Shown piece by piece: positions 9,113 to 17,301 of a stretch of 64,000 nucleotides of DNA. The position numbers and the translations under genes are program-made. Origin of the DNA: Flavihumibacter petaseus NBRC 106054. Its GTDB lineage: Bacteria; Bacteroidota; Bacteroidia; Chitinophagales; Chitinophagaceae. The notes below the pieces were generated by a model, which was given only the letters and a program-made list of their open reading frames with translations, had not been told where the DNA came from and ran no database searches. The stretch is taken from assembly GCF_000974785.1 (NCBI RefSeq), contig NZ_BBWV01000002.1, forward strand, positions 248,001 to 312,000, in the 5' to 3' direction. How positions within the stretch are numbered: position 1 is the first letter of the stretch; each line of letters starts with the position of its first letter.

Positions 9113-10129
9113 TTGACGCCCCGTATCGCCATAGTAATCCTTAACTGGAACGGCCGCCGCCACCTGGAAAATTTTCTGCCCACTGTTATCCGCCATAGTC
9201 ATCCGCATGCTTCCATTATTGTGGCGGACAATGCCTCATCGGACGATTCCGTGCAGTGGTTGCAGGCGCATCACCCGGAAGTACGGGTTATTCAACTGGA
9301 TAAAAATTACGGCTTCGCGAAAGGATACAATGAAGCACTGAAACTGGTGGAGGCAGAGTTCTACCTGTTGCTCAATTCCGATGTGGAAGTGACACCGGGC
9401 TGGTTGGAGCCTTTGCTGGAAGGGATGGACAGCAATCCGTCTCTCGGTGCCTGTCAACCGAAAATGCATTTGTGGGCGGATAAAGCTTCCTTTGAATACG
9501 CAGGCGCTGCTGGTGGTTGGCTGGATAGTTTAGGTTATCCCTTTGCCCGCGGCAGGGTATTCGATTATTGTGAGCTGGATCACGGGCAGTATGATGATGC
9601 GATAAAAGTATTCTGGGCAAGTGGTGCGGCGTTGCTGGTGCGGGCGGAATTGTATCGTCGGCTCGGCGGACTGGATGAGTTTTTCTTTGCGCACCAGGAG
9701 GAGATTGATTTCTGCTGGCGGTTGCAGCTGGCGGGATTTGAAGTGATGGTATTTCCAAAATCACTGGTGTATCATGTGGGCGGCGGAACCTTGCCGAAGG
9801 GCAATGAGTGGAAGGTATTCCTGAATTTCCGGAACAACCTGATCATGCTGGCGAAAAATCTGCCGTGGTATGAAGTGGCGTGGAAATTACCGTTTCGCTT
9901 TGCCCTGGATGCGGTATCGGCATGGCGGAGTTTGTTTCATGGGCAGGGCATATATTTTAAAGCGATCCTGGAAGCACATATCGGCGTGATCGGATGGATC
10001 CTGATCAGGAGAAAGCAATCAGTTTTTCCGGTCAGCAGGAAAGGAAAAGTTCATGGATGGTATCACGGGAGTGTGATCTGGCAACATTTTATAAAAGGGA
10101 AGAAACAATTTTCGGAAATTGTAGGTTGA
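9113..10129 (+). CDS. Glycosyltransferase family 2
   Basis: A 338-residue GT-A fold transferase of the rhamnosyl/polysaccharide type. The nucleotide-sugar site begins IAIVILNWNGR, then VVADNASSDDS, and the metal-binding segment is LLNSDVEVTPGW. Later come FFAHQEEIDFCWR and the family's VYHVGGGT motif. No membrane helix is evident except a possible weak one near the C-terminus. The donor and acceptor are unknown; cell-surface polysaccharide synthesis is usual. No ATG is present upstream in frame. I chose TTG at 9113 because a -7 box covers the earlier TTG at 9086. Confidence 0.88.
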   Translation: MTPRIAIVILNWNGRRHLENFLPTVIRHSHPHASIIVADNASSDDSVQWLQAHHPEVRVIQLDKNYGFAKGYNEALKLVEAEFYLLLNSDVEVTPGWLEPLLEGMDSNPSLGACQPKMHLWADKASFEYAGAAGGWLDSLGYPFARGRVFDYCELDHGQYDDAIKVFWASGAALLVRAELYRRLGGLDEFFFAHQEEIDFCWRLQLAGFEVMVFPKSLVYHVGGGTLPKGNEWKVFLNFRNNLIMLAKNLPWYEVAWKLPFRFALDAVSAWRSLFHGQGIYFKAILEAHIGVIGWILIRRKQSVFPVSRKGKVHGWYHGSVIWQHFIKGKKQFSEIVG

Positions 10130-10133
10130 ACCC

Positions 10134-10141
10134 TATTTTTG
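10134..10141 (+). promoter_or_regulatory. Bacteroidetes -7 box before the 75-residue protein
   Basis: TATTTTTG fits TAnnTTTG exactly. It would place transcription start near 10145, 16 bases before the ATG at 10161. No convincing -33 element at 17-23 bases. Confidence 0.5.
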
Positions 10142-10160
10142 CAGGGCAATTAACAAAACT

Positions 10161-10388
10161 ATGGCGCACGAGCATACACATTCACATGCACAGGAGTGGG
10201 ACAATCCGGCCGAGAAGGATTTCAAGTACAGCTGGGTGAATTCTTCAACTTTCCTGTTTTACCTCCAGGTTTTCTGTATTCTTGCTTTTGTACTGGGTGG
10301 TTGCTATGGCTTGTATACGCACAAGTATAAGGGGCATCCGAAGGTGAATGTTCCCGGCAATACGCAGTATACCCCGAGCTATAAATAA
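10161..10388 (+). CDS. Small single-pass membrane protein with His-rich N-terminus
   Basis: A 75-residue protein. The first 14 residues contain five His (MAHEHTHSHAQEW), followed by a charged linker, one membrane helix at about 29-50 and a polar tail. It could bind metal through the His cluster, but the cluster is too short to assign a function. It has its own -7 box and stands alone between the glycosyltransferase and tRNA genes. Family not recognised. Confidence 0.7.
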   Translation: MAHEHTHSHAQEWDNPAEKDFKYSWVNSSTFLFYLQVFCILAFVLGGCYGLYTHKYKGHPKVNVPGNTQYTPSYK

Positions 10389-10503
10389 TTAGAAAAAAGG
10401 GGCCTGGAAATTTGGCAGGAAACGGAAACTCCTTATCTTTGCCATCCCAATTGAAAAACAGTTCTTTATAAAGCACCGGTACCCAGGTAGCGGTGTGATA
10501 AAT

Positions 10504-10579
<76 letters not shown>

Positions 10580-10581
10580 GG

Positions 10582-10612
10582 AAATTCCAAACTTTGTTTG
10601 GAATTTTTTTTT
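10582..10612 (+). terminator. Intrinsic terminator after tRNA-Gly
   Basis: An 11-bp stem (10582-10592 with 10596-10606), three-base loop, then a T run to 10612. It separates the two tRNA genes into different transcripts. Confidence 0.85.
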
Positions 10613-10634
10613 GCCAGACATTTGGCAACAGGAC

Positions 10635-10720
10635 ACCCGGGTGGTGGAACTGGTAGACACGCCGGACTTAAAATCCTGTGATCTGCAAAGGTCGTACGGG
10701 TTCAACTCCCGTCCCGGGTA
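10635..10720 (+). tRNA. tRNA-Leu (anticodon TAA)
   Basis: An 86-base class II tRNA. Acceptor stem ACCCGGG / CCCGGGT, discriminator A, D-loop AACTGGTAGAC, anticodon loop CTTAAAA, a variable arm, and T-loop GGGTTCAACTCCC. CCA is not encoded. A terminator follows. Confidence 0.95.
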
Positions 10721-10729
10721 CAGGAATAG

Positions 10730-10770
10730 ATGCCCGCATTGAACAAAAGTTTAATGCGGGCATTTTCATT
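10730..10770 (+). terminator. Intrinsic terminator after tRNA-Leu(TAA)
   Basis: An 11-bp stem ATGCCCGCATT / AATGCGGGCAT with a 12-base loop, then TTTCATTT. Confidence 0.8.
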
Positions 10771-10827
10771 TAGATTATCATCCGGATCTCTAAAAAAAGA
10801 GTAGTTTGGTGTCTAAAACCTTATCTC

Positions 10828-11622
10828 ATGACGCGCTTACACCTTGCCGTTGGCATGATGTTCTTTCTTGCCTTGACTTCCTGCAGCCACGATGACGACC
10901 CGGTACCGGAACCCGACAATACCCCGCTCCAGCTCGTAAAAAAGATTACCCGCCGCGAAATCGGAGGGTCACTTAAAACTGACTCAACAGCTTACACTTA
11001 CGATGCTGAAGCGCATCTCACCGCCGTGATCAATCTAAGCACGACCTGGCCGCTTCAGAAAATGCTCTATACGGGCGATAACATGACTGCCCTGATTACC
11101 TATATCAATGAGGTGCCTGATACCCTTGAAAACCCGGTATCCCTCAGCAATGGCGGAAATACTATTGTTGTTGACTTTACCCGTCCCGTTACCGCCGCTG
11201 TTACGGATACTACCCTTGTCACTTACCAATGGCAGGGTGACAAATTGCTGGAAAGTTCAACCTACCTGCATTTAGTGACGCCCCCGATGCAGAGTTTGCA
11301 AAGAAAAGTTTTTTCGCATGATGCAGCCGGAAATGAGACGGAGCAAACGACAATACCCGGAATTGGAGACCCGCAGGTAGATTGGAGAATACTGGAGTTT
11401 GACCAGCAGAAGAATTATTTCCATGATATTCCCCGTCTCAACTACATATTCGGGACATGGGGCTTCCCTTATGCCACGAGATCAATTAATAATCCTGTAA
11501 AGGCGGAGTTGTATGGCGAAGTGGTGGAGTATAGCTGGACCTATAACGCTGCCGGCTATCCGCTTACCATGAAGGTCAAAGGAAAAGACTATGTGGCGGC
11601 AGAGTTTTATTACAACAGGTAA
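10828..11622 (+). CDS. Hypothetical lipoprotein with YD-like repeats
   Basis: A 264-residue exported lipoprotein. The signal peptide ends in the lipobox LTSC (Cys at residue 19), followed by an Asp/Pro-rich tether. The mature part has motifs of the kind seen in Bacteroidetes proteins with scattered YD/RHS-like strands: AYTYDAEAHLTAV, MLYTGDNMTALI, and near the end YSWTYNAAGYPLTM. It is probably a beta-rich outer-membrane lipoprotein. Function unknown. The 288 bases after it hold only a 7-bp hairpin (11731-11747) and no gene. Confidence 0.75.
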   Translation: MTRLHLAVGMMFFLALTSCSHDDDPVPEPDNTPLQLVKKITRREIGGSLKTDSTAYTYDAEAHLTAVINLSTTWPLQKMLYTGDNMTALITYINEVPDTLENPVSLSNGGNTIVVDFTRPVTAAVTDTTLVTYQWQGDKLLESSTYLHLVTPPMQSLQRKVFSHDAAGNETEQTTIPGIGDPQVDWRILEFDQQKNYFHDIPRLNYIFGTWGFPYATRSINNPVKAELYGEVVEYSWTYNAAGYPLTMKVKGKDYVAAEFYYNR

Positions 11623-11910
11623 TGCAGCAGCCATTGGCGCTGAAATCCATATTTAAAAGAACTTCAGAAAAATTAGAAATCCGCCTGATCCGGAAAAGAA
11701 GTTTGGGACGAGGTTAGATGTCACGGTTTGACCTCGGAATCCGAGGTGTTTGCCTCAATGGCGCTGTAATAGAAAGCGAAGCCGTGATAGCAGCAGTGGA
11801 TTCAGCAAGTCAAGTACCGGTTGTCAGGCATCCCTAGAAAATGATTATTAATCGTCCATTTTTGATTGTCATTAAGCTTGTGAATAGCCCCAATGCTTAT
11901 TTTGTAGTTA

Positions 11911-12384
11911 ATGTGGAAAATGCTGAATTGCTTACGAAGAAGTAACAGGACATGGCTTTGCTCCCTGTTGTTGCTGGCAAGCTGTGGTTCCAGGCAAGAC
12001 AATGAAATTTCTCAGCCATTGTTACTGCTTGCAGACACTATCCGCCCGGAAAGCCGGTATTTCGGAACGTGGCACGCTTCATTCACCATTTGGGATAAAT
12101 CGGAATTGGTGTTGCAGGCGGATGGTACTTTCAGGTTAAAGAGCGGGGATTGTTTCGGTCAGCAATTCTCGGCCGGCCGATGGGTTTGCACCATGGGAAT
12201 GATCCGGTTAACCAGTTTCGAAGACTTCCGGCAGGCTTCGCCTATCGTCCTCCAACCAACGGATTCTGCCCGAATATACCTGGATAATGTTCTGTTGAAG
12301 TTAGATAGTGGCGCGCTTTTCTGTTTAACAGGCAATAGATATCTTCATTGCGGACCGTTACGCAAAATGAGAACAGGATTATGA
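11911..12384 (+). CDS. Hypothetical small lipoprotein, first gene of a three-gene cassette
   Basis: A 157-residue protein. The signal peptide ends in the lipobox LASC (Cys at residue 25). The mature part has a lipocalin-like opening (YFGTWHASFTIWDKSELVLQ) and a pattern of short strands (DGTFRLKSG, AGRWVCTMGMIRL). A META or lipocalin-like barrel is possible but not certain. Its stop overlaps the next start (ATGA at 12381-12384), so translation is coupled to the downstream gene. Confidence 0.65.
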   Translation: MWKMLNCLRRSNRTWLCSLLLLASCGSRQDNEISQPLLLLADTIRPESRYFGTWHASFTIWDKSELVLQADGTFRLKSGDCFGQQFSAGRWVCTMGMIRLTSFEDFRQASPIVLQPTDSARIYLDNVLLKLDSGALFCLTGNRYLHCGPLRKMRTGL

Positions 12385-12971
12385 ATTACTGGAAGCACAG
12401 CTTGTTGTCGAAGAAGAAATTTGGTGGTTCGGCTGATGACTACCTGCATATTCACAAATTTATTGACACCAGCAAGTTGTTTTACTTTGATTTCAAACAC
12501 AGGATACTGCTGCATCATACCTATGGTATCGATATTTGTATTCAGAAGTTTGGAGAACTGGTTGTCAATTCCGACAACCAGACAATCCTCGTTCGTGATA
12601 TCGCGGCTGAACACTGCAAGGAAGACCTGATGGGTGTAGTTCCCACCCTGAATAATTGGTTCAGGTATGTTGATGGCCGTGTGCTGGATCATATCAGACC
12701 GATTAATCCGTCGGATAGCCAATTGAAAGAATTCATACTCAGGCCAATGTTCCTTTCTGGCCTTAAATCAACACTGATTATCACCCACAGTAATTTTGGT
12801 ATTTTTCTGGTAAAGGAATTGCTGGGCCTGGAGTATGCGTTGGAACTTGTTAACTATTTGGAGGAAGCCAATGTGAATGAACTGCTGCAATATGTGAAAT
12901 TGAAGGAACGTTGGCAGTATACACCGGATGTAAATCAACTAAAACAGATCGATAATGGGATTAATCAGTAG
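12381..12971 (+). CDS. Hypothetical protein resembling the DUF6915 family
   Basis: A 196-residue cytoplasmic protein. The first 110 residues recall the DUF6915 family: a WKHSLLSKKKFGG start, then DYLHIHKFIDTSK, FKHRILLHHTYGI and ILVRDIAAEHCKEDL. Function of that family is unknown to me. The C-terminal 60 residues are mostly helical. The ATG at 12381 overlaps the previous stop, so the longer in-frame start at 12348 is less likely. It overlaps the next gene by 17 bases. Confidence 0.7.
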   Translation: MNYWKHSLLSKKKFGGSADDYLHIHKFIDTSKLFYFDFKHRILLHHTYGIDICIQKFGELVVNSDNQTILVRDIAAEHCKEDLMGVVPTLNNWFRYVDGRVLDHIRPINPSDSQLKEFILRPMFLSGLKSTLIITHSNFGIFLVKELLGLEYALELVNYLEEANVNELLQYVKLKERWQYTPDVNQLKQIDNGINQ

Positions 12972-13437
12972 TGTAATTAAGTTCATCTTCGGACAGCGAC
13001 AGCAGCAGGCAAATGGGAAAGTTCCGGTCAGTAACGGCTATTTATCCAGGTGGGAGAAGGAGCGCCAGGCAAGGATAGCGGCCGCTGAAGCACAGCTGAA
13101 ACCCTGGATTGGAGAAGTCTTAAAGGAAGAAGGGGAGCTGAGTTTTAGTTGGGAAAGCGGTAATGATGAAGCTTTTGTCACTTTTCAGAATAGCGATGAA
13201 GCCAGGGCAGATAATTTCGAAGATCTGGAGTTTTACATTATTGATAAGCTGGATATTCCCGATGCCGGTGAGTTTCAGATGAATGGCAGTGGTACGGTTT
13301 TTCTTGCAGGAAATTCTGTAAAAGTGAAATACAGCTCGATAATGAAAGAGGTAGTTGATTTTAATGAGGAAACTGAGGAAGAAATATATGGCGAGCAGAT
13401 TGTTGATGGCGACGAAATCGTGTTGTTTGTATTATGA
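12955..13437 (+). CDS. Hypothetical acidic protein, third gene of the cassette
   Basis: A 160-residue soluble protein. There is a short amphipathic or hydrophobic start (MGLISSVIKFIFGQ), a charged helix (WEKERQARIAAAEAQ), then an acidic, strand-rich body (FSWESGNDEAFVTF, DEIVLFVL at the end). It overlaps the DUF6915-like gene by 17 bases. Family not recognised. The cassette shows no toxin or nuclease motif that I can see. Confidence 0.65.
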   Translation: MGLISSVIKFIFGQRQQQANGKVPVSNGYLSRWEKERQARIAAAEAQLKPWIGEVLKEEGELSFSWESGNDEAFVTFQNSDEARADNFEDLEFYIIDKLDIPDAGEFQMNGSGTVFLAGNSVKVKYSSIMKEVVDFNEETEEEIYGEQIVDGDEIVLFVL

Positions 13438-13541
13438 TGAAACAAAGCCGGGGAGCACCTTCTGAAATCCTTCCACGCGGTGAAAGTGTTAGCGTTGTTG
13501 CACTCATTCCCCGCCTTCGGATATGCGGAAGCGGTAGGAGC

Positions 13542-13853
13542 TTAAGTCAGTTTTTCCAGTTGCCGCAAAACCGGGATCATAGCCATCCCTTTCTCCGTAA
13601 GGTGATATTCAATGTGTAAGGGCTTCTGCTGTATCACCGTTTTTTGGAGAAGTTCCGCTGATTCCATTTCCCTCAGCGCAACCGACAGCGCCTGTTTATT
13701 GGTTCCCTCCAGCTGACGCAGCAGGCTGTTGAACCGCAGTGGTGCTTTTTCCGCCAAACGAAGAATTTGTGGTTTCCATTTGCCGGACAATAATTTCAGT
13801 GCCTGTTGCGCCGGACAGGTTTCCCCGGCGTCTGTATTGTTTGGGGTAGTCAT
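13542..13853 (-). CDS. HxlR-family transcriptional regulator
   Basis: A 103-residue winged-helix regulator: CPAQQALKLLSGKWKPQIL, then RFNSLLRQLEGTNKQALS, then HIEYHLTEKGMAMIPVL. I chose the ATG at 13853 because it gives the normal family length and leaves a 72-base divergent promoter gap before the DsbA-like gene; a frame open to 14429 runs through that gene and is not real. It probably controls the divergent thioredoxin-fold gene, and Cys13 could be redox-active as in other HxlR proteins (inference). Confidence 0.88.
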   Translation of the reverse strand: MTTPNNTDAGETCPAQQALKLLSGKWKPQILRLAEKAPLRFNSLLRQLEGTNKQALSVALREMESAELLQKTVIQQKPLHIEYHLTEKGMAMIPVLRQLEKLT

Positions 13854-13925
13854 AAAAATGTGACTTATTGTGCAGCTGGTTACCGTTGGTGAATTTTGCG
13901 AAGTTAACCAATAGTACCCAGCAAT

Positions 13926-14858
13926 ATGGACAAGAAACATCCTGTGTTGTGTGATCCCGGCAGCGGAATCTGTGAACTGCCGGCAACCTCGTCTGCTATC
14001 CCTGTAATGTCTTCCGTTTCCAAAACGAAGCAATCCGTGACGAAGCCCCTGAAGCTCCTGTATTTCACAGATCCGATCTGTTCCTCCTGCTGGGGTATTG
14101 AAGCGCCCCTGCGTAAACTGAAACTTGCGTTTGGCCACTGCCTGGAAATTGAGTACAGGATGGGCGGCCTGCTGCCTGACTGGCGGTACAACAGCGGCGG
14201 GATCAGTAAACCTTCGGATGTTGCCGGCCATTGGGATGAAGTGAGCAATTATTACGATATGCCTATTGATGGAGATGTATGGCTGGAAGATCCGTTGCCC
14301 TCCTCCTTTCCGCCGTCGATTGCCTTCAAGGCCGCACAATTGCAGGATCCATTCAAGGCAGTGCAATGGCTTCGGGAGATCAGGGAAATGGTTTTCTTGC
14401 GCAAAAAGAATATCACCCGCTGGGAGCATCTATCCATGGCGGCGGTGATAGTTGGACTGGATGCAGTTCAGTTGAAGGAGGATTTTGCAGGAAAGGCTAA
14501 TGAGTTATTCCAGGATGACCTGAACCTCGCCAGGGCAATGGGGGTGCGCGGTTTTCCCACGATCTTCTTCAGCAACCCGGCAGGGGAGGTGGTTAAAGTA
14601 AATGGCGCAAAACCATATGCAGTATTTGAACAGGCTGTATTGAAGGTGTATCCTGCTGCAAAACCGAACCGATATGACCAGCAGGAAGTTGCCCTGTTTA
14701 CCCATTTCTCCAGCCTTACCGCAAGGGAATTTTCTGAACTGACTGATACGCCGCGGTTCGAGGCCGAGAGCCGGCTGAACGAACTTGTCGCACAGGGACA
14801 CCTGGAAAAGTTTGTAACGAAGAACGGCAGTATCTGGAATAGGGGCGCACGCCCGTGA
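13926..14858 (+). CDS. DsbA-family thioredoxin-fold protein (SpxH/FrnE-like)
   Basis: A 310-residue protein with no signal peptide, so cytosolic. The thioredoxin fold starts with LLYFTDPICSSCWGIEAP, giving a CxxC pair at Cys52 and Cys55. The cis-Pro loop is GVRGFPTIFF. A helical insertion lies between, and the last 60 residues (REFSELTDTPRFEAESRL) look like an added helical domain. It resembles the YjbH/SpxH and FrnE branch of DsbA proteins, with roles in redox control or as protease adaptors. It is divergent from an HxlR gene, in line with redox-responsive expression. Confidence 0.8.
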   Translation: MDKKHPVLCDPGSGICELPATSSAIPVMSSVSKTKQSVTKPLKLLYFTDPICSSCWGIEAPLRKLKLAFGHCLEIEYRMGGLLPDWRYNSGGISKPSDVAGHWDEVSNYYDMPIDGDVWLEDPLPSSFPPSIAFKAAQLQDPFKAVQWLREIREMVFLRKKNITRWEHLSMAAVIVGLDAVQLKEDFAGKANELFQDDLNLARAMGVRGFPTIFFSNPAGEVVKVNGAKPYAVFEQAVLKVYPAAKPNRYDQQEVALFTHFSSLTAREFSELTDTPRFEAESRLNELVAQGHLEKFVTKNGSIWNRGARP

Positions 14859-15386
14859 TCTGTGCGGCATCCGCACCTTCAAATACCTGTACACTTGGGC
14901 TCAGTCATTTCCAGGGACGCACTTTTATCTTAATCTACATAAACTCCGATGCAACCCTGTTGATAAGCTTGTGAAACCCCATTGATTCTCCGGGTTTTAC
15001 CCGGAATTGACCCGTTTTCCCTATGAAAACCAGGTAGAATCCGGGTAAAACCTGGATGCCCATCGGGTTACCAAAGGATAAACAAAGGATAGACAAAGGC
15101 GTGGTAACAGGGTTGCAGTGTAGTTGATTTATGGCTGAGCAGAAGTAGCAATGAAGTTGAATAGTGGTCACACTTTCCCGATCTGATACGGTGACCCCTG
15201 ACCTGAGCAATCCTGTCCACTCGTAAGCATATTTGCCATAGAAAGGATCATGCAGGTTATGGAATACGCTCCGGAAGTATTATTTTGGAGAGACTAAACC
15301 TTAATTCTCATGAAACATGTTCCATCTTACTTTCTTCAAAACAAATAACCCAATCATTTTTTGGATAAAATCGGAATAGCAATTGT
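14859..15386. other. 528-base intergenic stretch with hairpins and short direct repeats
   Basis: No convincing gene on either strand; a 91-codon minus-strand frame (14935-15210) lacks coding character. It contains a perfect 7-bp hairpin (TCCGGGT / ACCCGGA, 14989-15005), a second imperfect one around 15039-15054 built from the same CCGGGT word, and two copies of CAAAGGATA about 11 bases apart near 15072-15091. A small RNA or a decayed repeat element is possible. Confidence 0.4.
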
Positions 15387-15587
15387 GTGAAAAAAGCAGC
15401 ATCAACTATTTTATTCTTCATATTGACTTTCCAGGCTAATGCTCAGGATTACAAAACGGAGGTGAACAGGCAATTTGTAGATTTTTACAATTTATTTACT
15501 CAAAAGGATTTCGCCAACGCGGCAGAATACATTAATGAGGATTTTGTAAAACTTATTCGGGGAATTTCACGATATAAATTCGTGTAA
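15387..15587 (+). pseudogene. Truncated exported protein remnant
   Basis: A 66-codon frame starting at GTG. The first 20 residues are a good signal peptide ending ANAQ; the rest (TEVNRQFVDFYNLFTQKDFANAAEYI) looks like the start of a small periplasmic domain that breaks off at DFVKLIRG. The frame stops four bases before the next gene, so the 3' part seems to have been lost. It could still be a functional short protein. Confidence 0.45.
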
Positions 15588-15590
15588 CTA

Positions 15591-16199
15591 ATGTCTGTCT
15601 GGCAGAATTTTAAGGATACCGACCATAGTTTTGAAAAACTTTGTTTTAAATATCTGGCGTTTGGAGCGTTAGTTGCTTTGTGCTTATTCATAGGTATTAT
15701 GATTTTCAGTAAAATCCCAGCTGTCGGCAGATCGTTACTGGAGAATAGCGGCACCTTTCAAATGTTCCTGGTTGCTTTTATCCTTGTTTTATTGCTAACA
15801 GGAAAGTTGTATTGGATGTCGCTTGACTATTTAGATAGCGAAACACACAAAACCGGACTAGTTCTGAGAATTTGTATTGGGATCTGGGTAGCCTTCTGGA
15901 TTTGCTGGAGTGTGTTCTGTGCGCGGATGACTTTTGTGCCTGAGAAATGGACTAATTGGGAAAACCTGGCCATGTTGATCATCACTGTACTTCCAGGGTT
16001 TGGCGCATATCTGTTTGCAAGAAGTGTACGGTTGGATCAACTGAGGGAGAGGGACGCGTTTAAAAGACTGGCAGGGGATAAATGGAATGATTCGGGTTCA
16101 GATATATTGTACTCCGATAGAAAGTATTATTGCGGCTATTATGGACTAATTAGTCTGCCGGTCTACCTGGTATGTGTATTGGTGCATTACCTGCTCTGA
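15591..16199 (+). CDS. Hypothetical polytopic membrane protein
   Basis: A 202-residue inner-membrane protein with about five hydrophobic segments (approximately 23-41, 57-75, 88-110, 125-143 and 182-200) and a charged cytoplasmic loop between the last two (RLDQLRERDAFKRLAGDKW). No conserved enzymatic motif. It follows the truncated frame by three bases, so it may once have been the second gene of an operon. Family not recognised. Confidence 0.65.
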   Translation: MSVWQNFKDTDHSFEKLCFKYLAFGALVALCLFIGIMIFSKIPAVGRSLLENSGTFQMFLVAFILVLLLTGKLYWMSLDYLDSETHKTGLVLRICIGIWVAFWICWSVFCARMTFVPEKWTNWENLAMLIITVLPGFGAYLFARSVRLDQLRERDAFKRLAGDKWNDSGSDILYSDRKYYCGYYGLISLPVYLVCVLVHYLL

Positions 16200-16225
16200 A
16201 CCCTGACAAGGGTCGCACAGGTTCA

Positions 16226-17206
16226 TTACATATTACCCGAAGCATTATTGTATTTACTTCTATACTCCACCGGCGTAATTCCGGTAACACGCTTAAATAC
16301 TTCCCTGAACGCCTGGATGTCAACATAGCCCACCTCCAGCATAATTTCGGAGATCGACTTCCTTCCCATCTCCAGTTGCTTTTTGGCGGCTTCTATCTTC
16401 ACGCGTTGCATGTACTCACTGACGGTATGCCGTGTCGCCTTTTTGAACCTTCTTTCAAAGGTCCGTCGCGTCACAATGAATTTATCCGCCAGCTGATCCA
16501 CTGTCAGCTTTTCTGCATAATTCGCCTCGATGTACTGCTGGGCGCTTTTGATCACCTCGTCGTCATGGTCTTTCAACCCATTGAACACGATGAAGGGGGA
16601 CTGCATATCCTTATCGATATCCACCACGAAATACTTGGCCGCAAGAATGGCCATTTCGCGGCTGGTGAATTTCTCGATCAGGTGCAACAATAAATTCCAC
16701 CAGGCATTGTTGCCGCCGCTGGAATACAAGCCGTTCTGGTCGGTAATCATTTTTTCATCCACCAGGTTTACGGTAGGGTAGAGGTACGCAAACTCGTTGG
16801 CATATTGCCAGTGCGTGGTACATTGACGACCTTTCATCAAACCGGAAAAGGCCAGTAGAAAGGCCCCGGTGCACATGCTGGCGATTTCAGCACCGCCCTT
16901 ATATTGTTGTGCAATCCAATTGGCATATTCGCGGTTCACGTAGGTGGCGCCCAGCATATCCCCTGCCAGGGAAGGGATAATGACGAGATCGCTTTTGGGG
17001 GATCGATCCAGCGTGCTGTCAACATGAATGGAAATCCTGCCGCCCTGCAGGGGCACCACTTCGGTATCGGCAATGTATTGTACCACGAACCGGGGCGGCT
17101 GGTTGCGTGCCTTCAGGAAGTCATTGACTTTCTCAAAAGCATACCGGGCATCCGTTATTGCCGCCGGTACCGCATGGTTCAATACCAGGATCGAAATCGT
17201 CTTCAT
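16226..17206 (-). CDS. GlxA-type AraC-family transcriptional regulator
   Basis: A 326-residue regulator. Residues 1-185 form a DJ-1/PfpI-like amidotransferase-fold domain, with Cys in GGAEIASMCTGAFLLA at the nucleophile-elbow position. Residues 215-315 form the AraC DNA-binding domain with two helix-turn-helix units (LTVDQLADKFIVTRRTFERRF and ISEIMLEVGYVDIQAFREVF). The ATG at 17206 is preferred over the upstream in-frame start at 17245. The nearby divergent VOC-DoxX-DUF4287 genes are the obvious possible targets. The effector is unknown. Confidence 0.9.
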   Translation of the reverse strand: MKTISILVLNHAVPAAITDARYAFEKVNDFLKARNQPPRFVVQYIADTEVVPLQGGRISIHVDSTLDRSPKSDLVIIPSLAGDMLGATYVNREYANWIAQQYKGGAEIASMCTGAFLLAFSGLMKGRQCTTHWQYANEFAYLYPTVNLVDEKMITDQNGLYSSGGNNAWWNLLLHLIEKFTSREMAILAAKYFVVDIDKDMQSPFIVFNGLKDHDDEVIKSAQQYIEANYAEKLTVDQLADKFIVTRRTFERRFKKATRHTVSEYMQRVKIEAAKKQLEMGRKSISEIMLEVGYVDIQAFREVFKRVTGITPVEYRSKYNNASGNM

Positions 17207-17290
17207 AGGGTAAAGGTAAACGGAACAATTGTCGCAATCAACCACCCCAGAATGTCGTATTCACACACCATAACATTGAAATAGTGACAA

Positions 17291-17298
17291 TAACTTTG
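17291..17298 (+). promoter_or_regulatory. Bacteroidetes -7 box abutting the VOC gene start
   Basis: TAACTTTG fits TAnnTTTG exactly and ends four bases before the ATG at 17302. Transcription would start at or within a base or two of that ATG, which implies a leaderless mRNA. Confidence 0.5.
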
Positions 17299-17301
17299 GG
17301 T

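Noticed and set aside
13434-13619. 61-codon plus-strand frame after the cassette
   Set aside because: Overlaps the end of the HxlR gene and has no protein-like features.
13854-14429. N-terminal extension of the second HxlR gene
   Set aside because: It would run antisense through the DsbA-like gene and lacks any conserved sequence; the ATG at 13853 gives the normal length.
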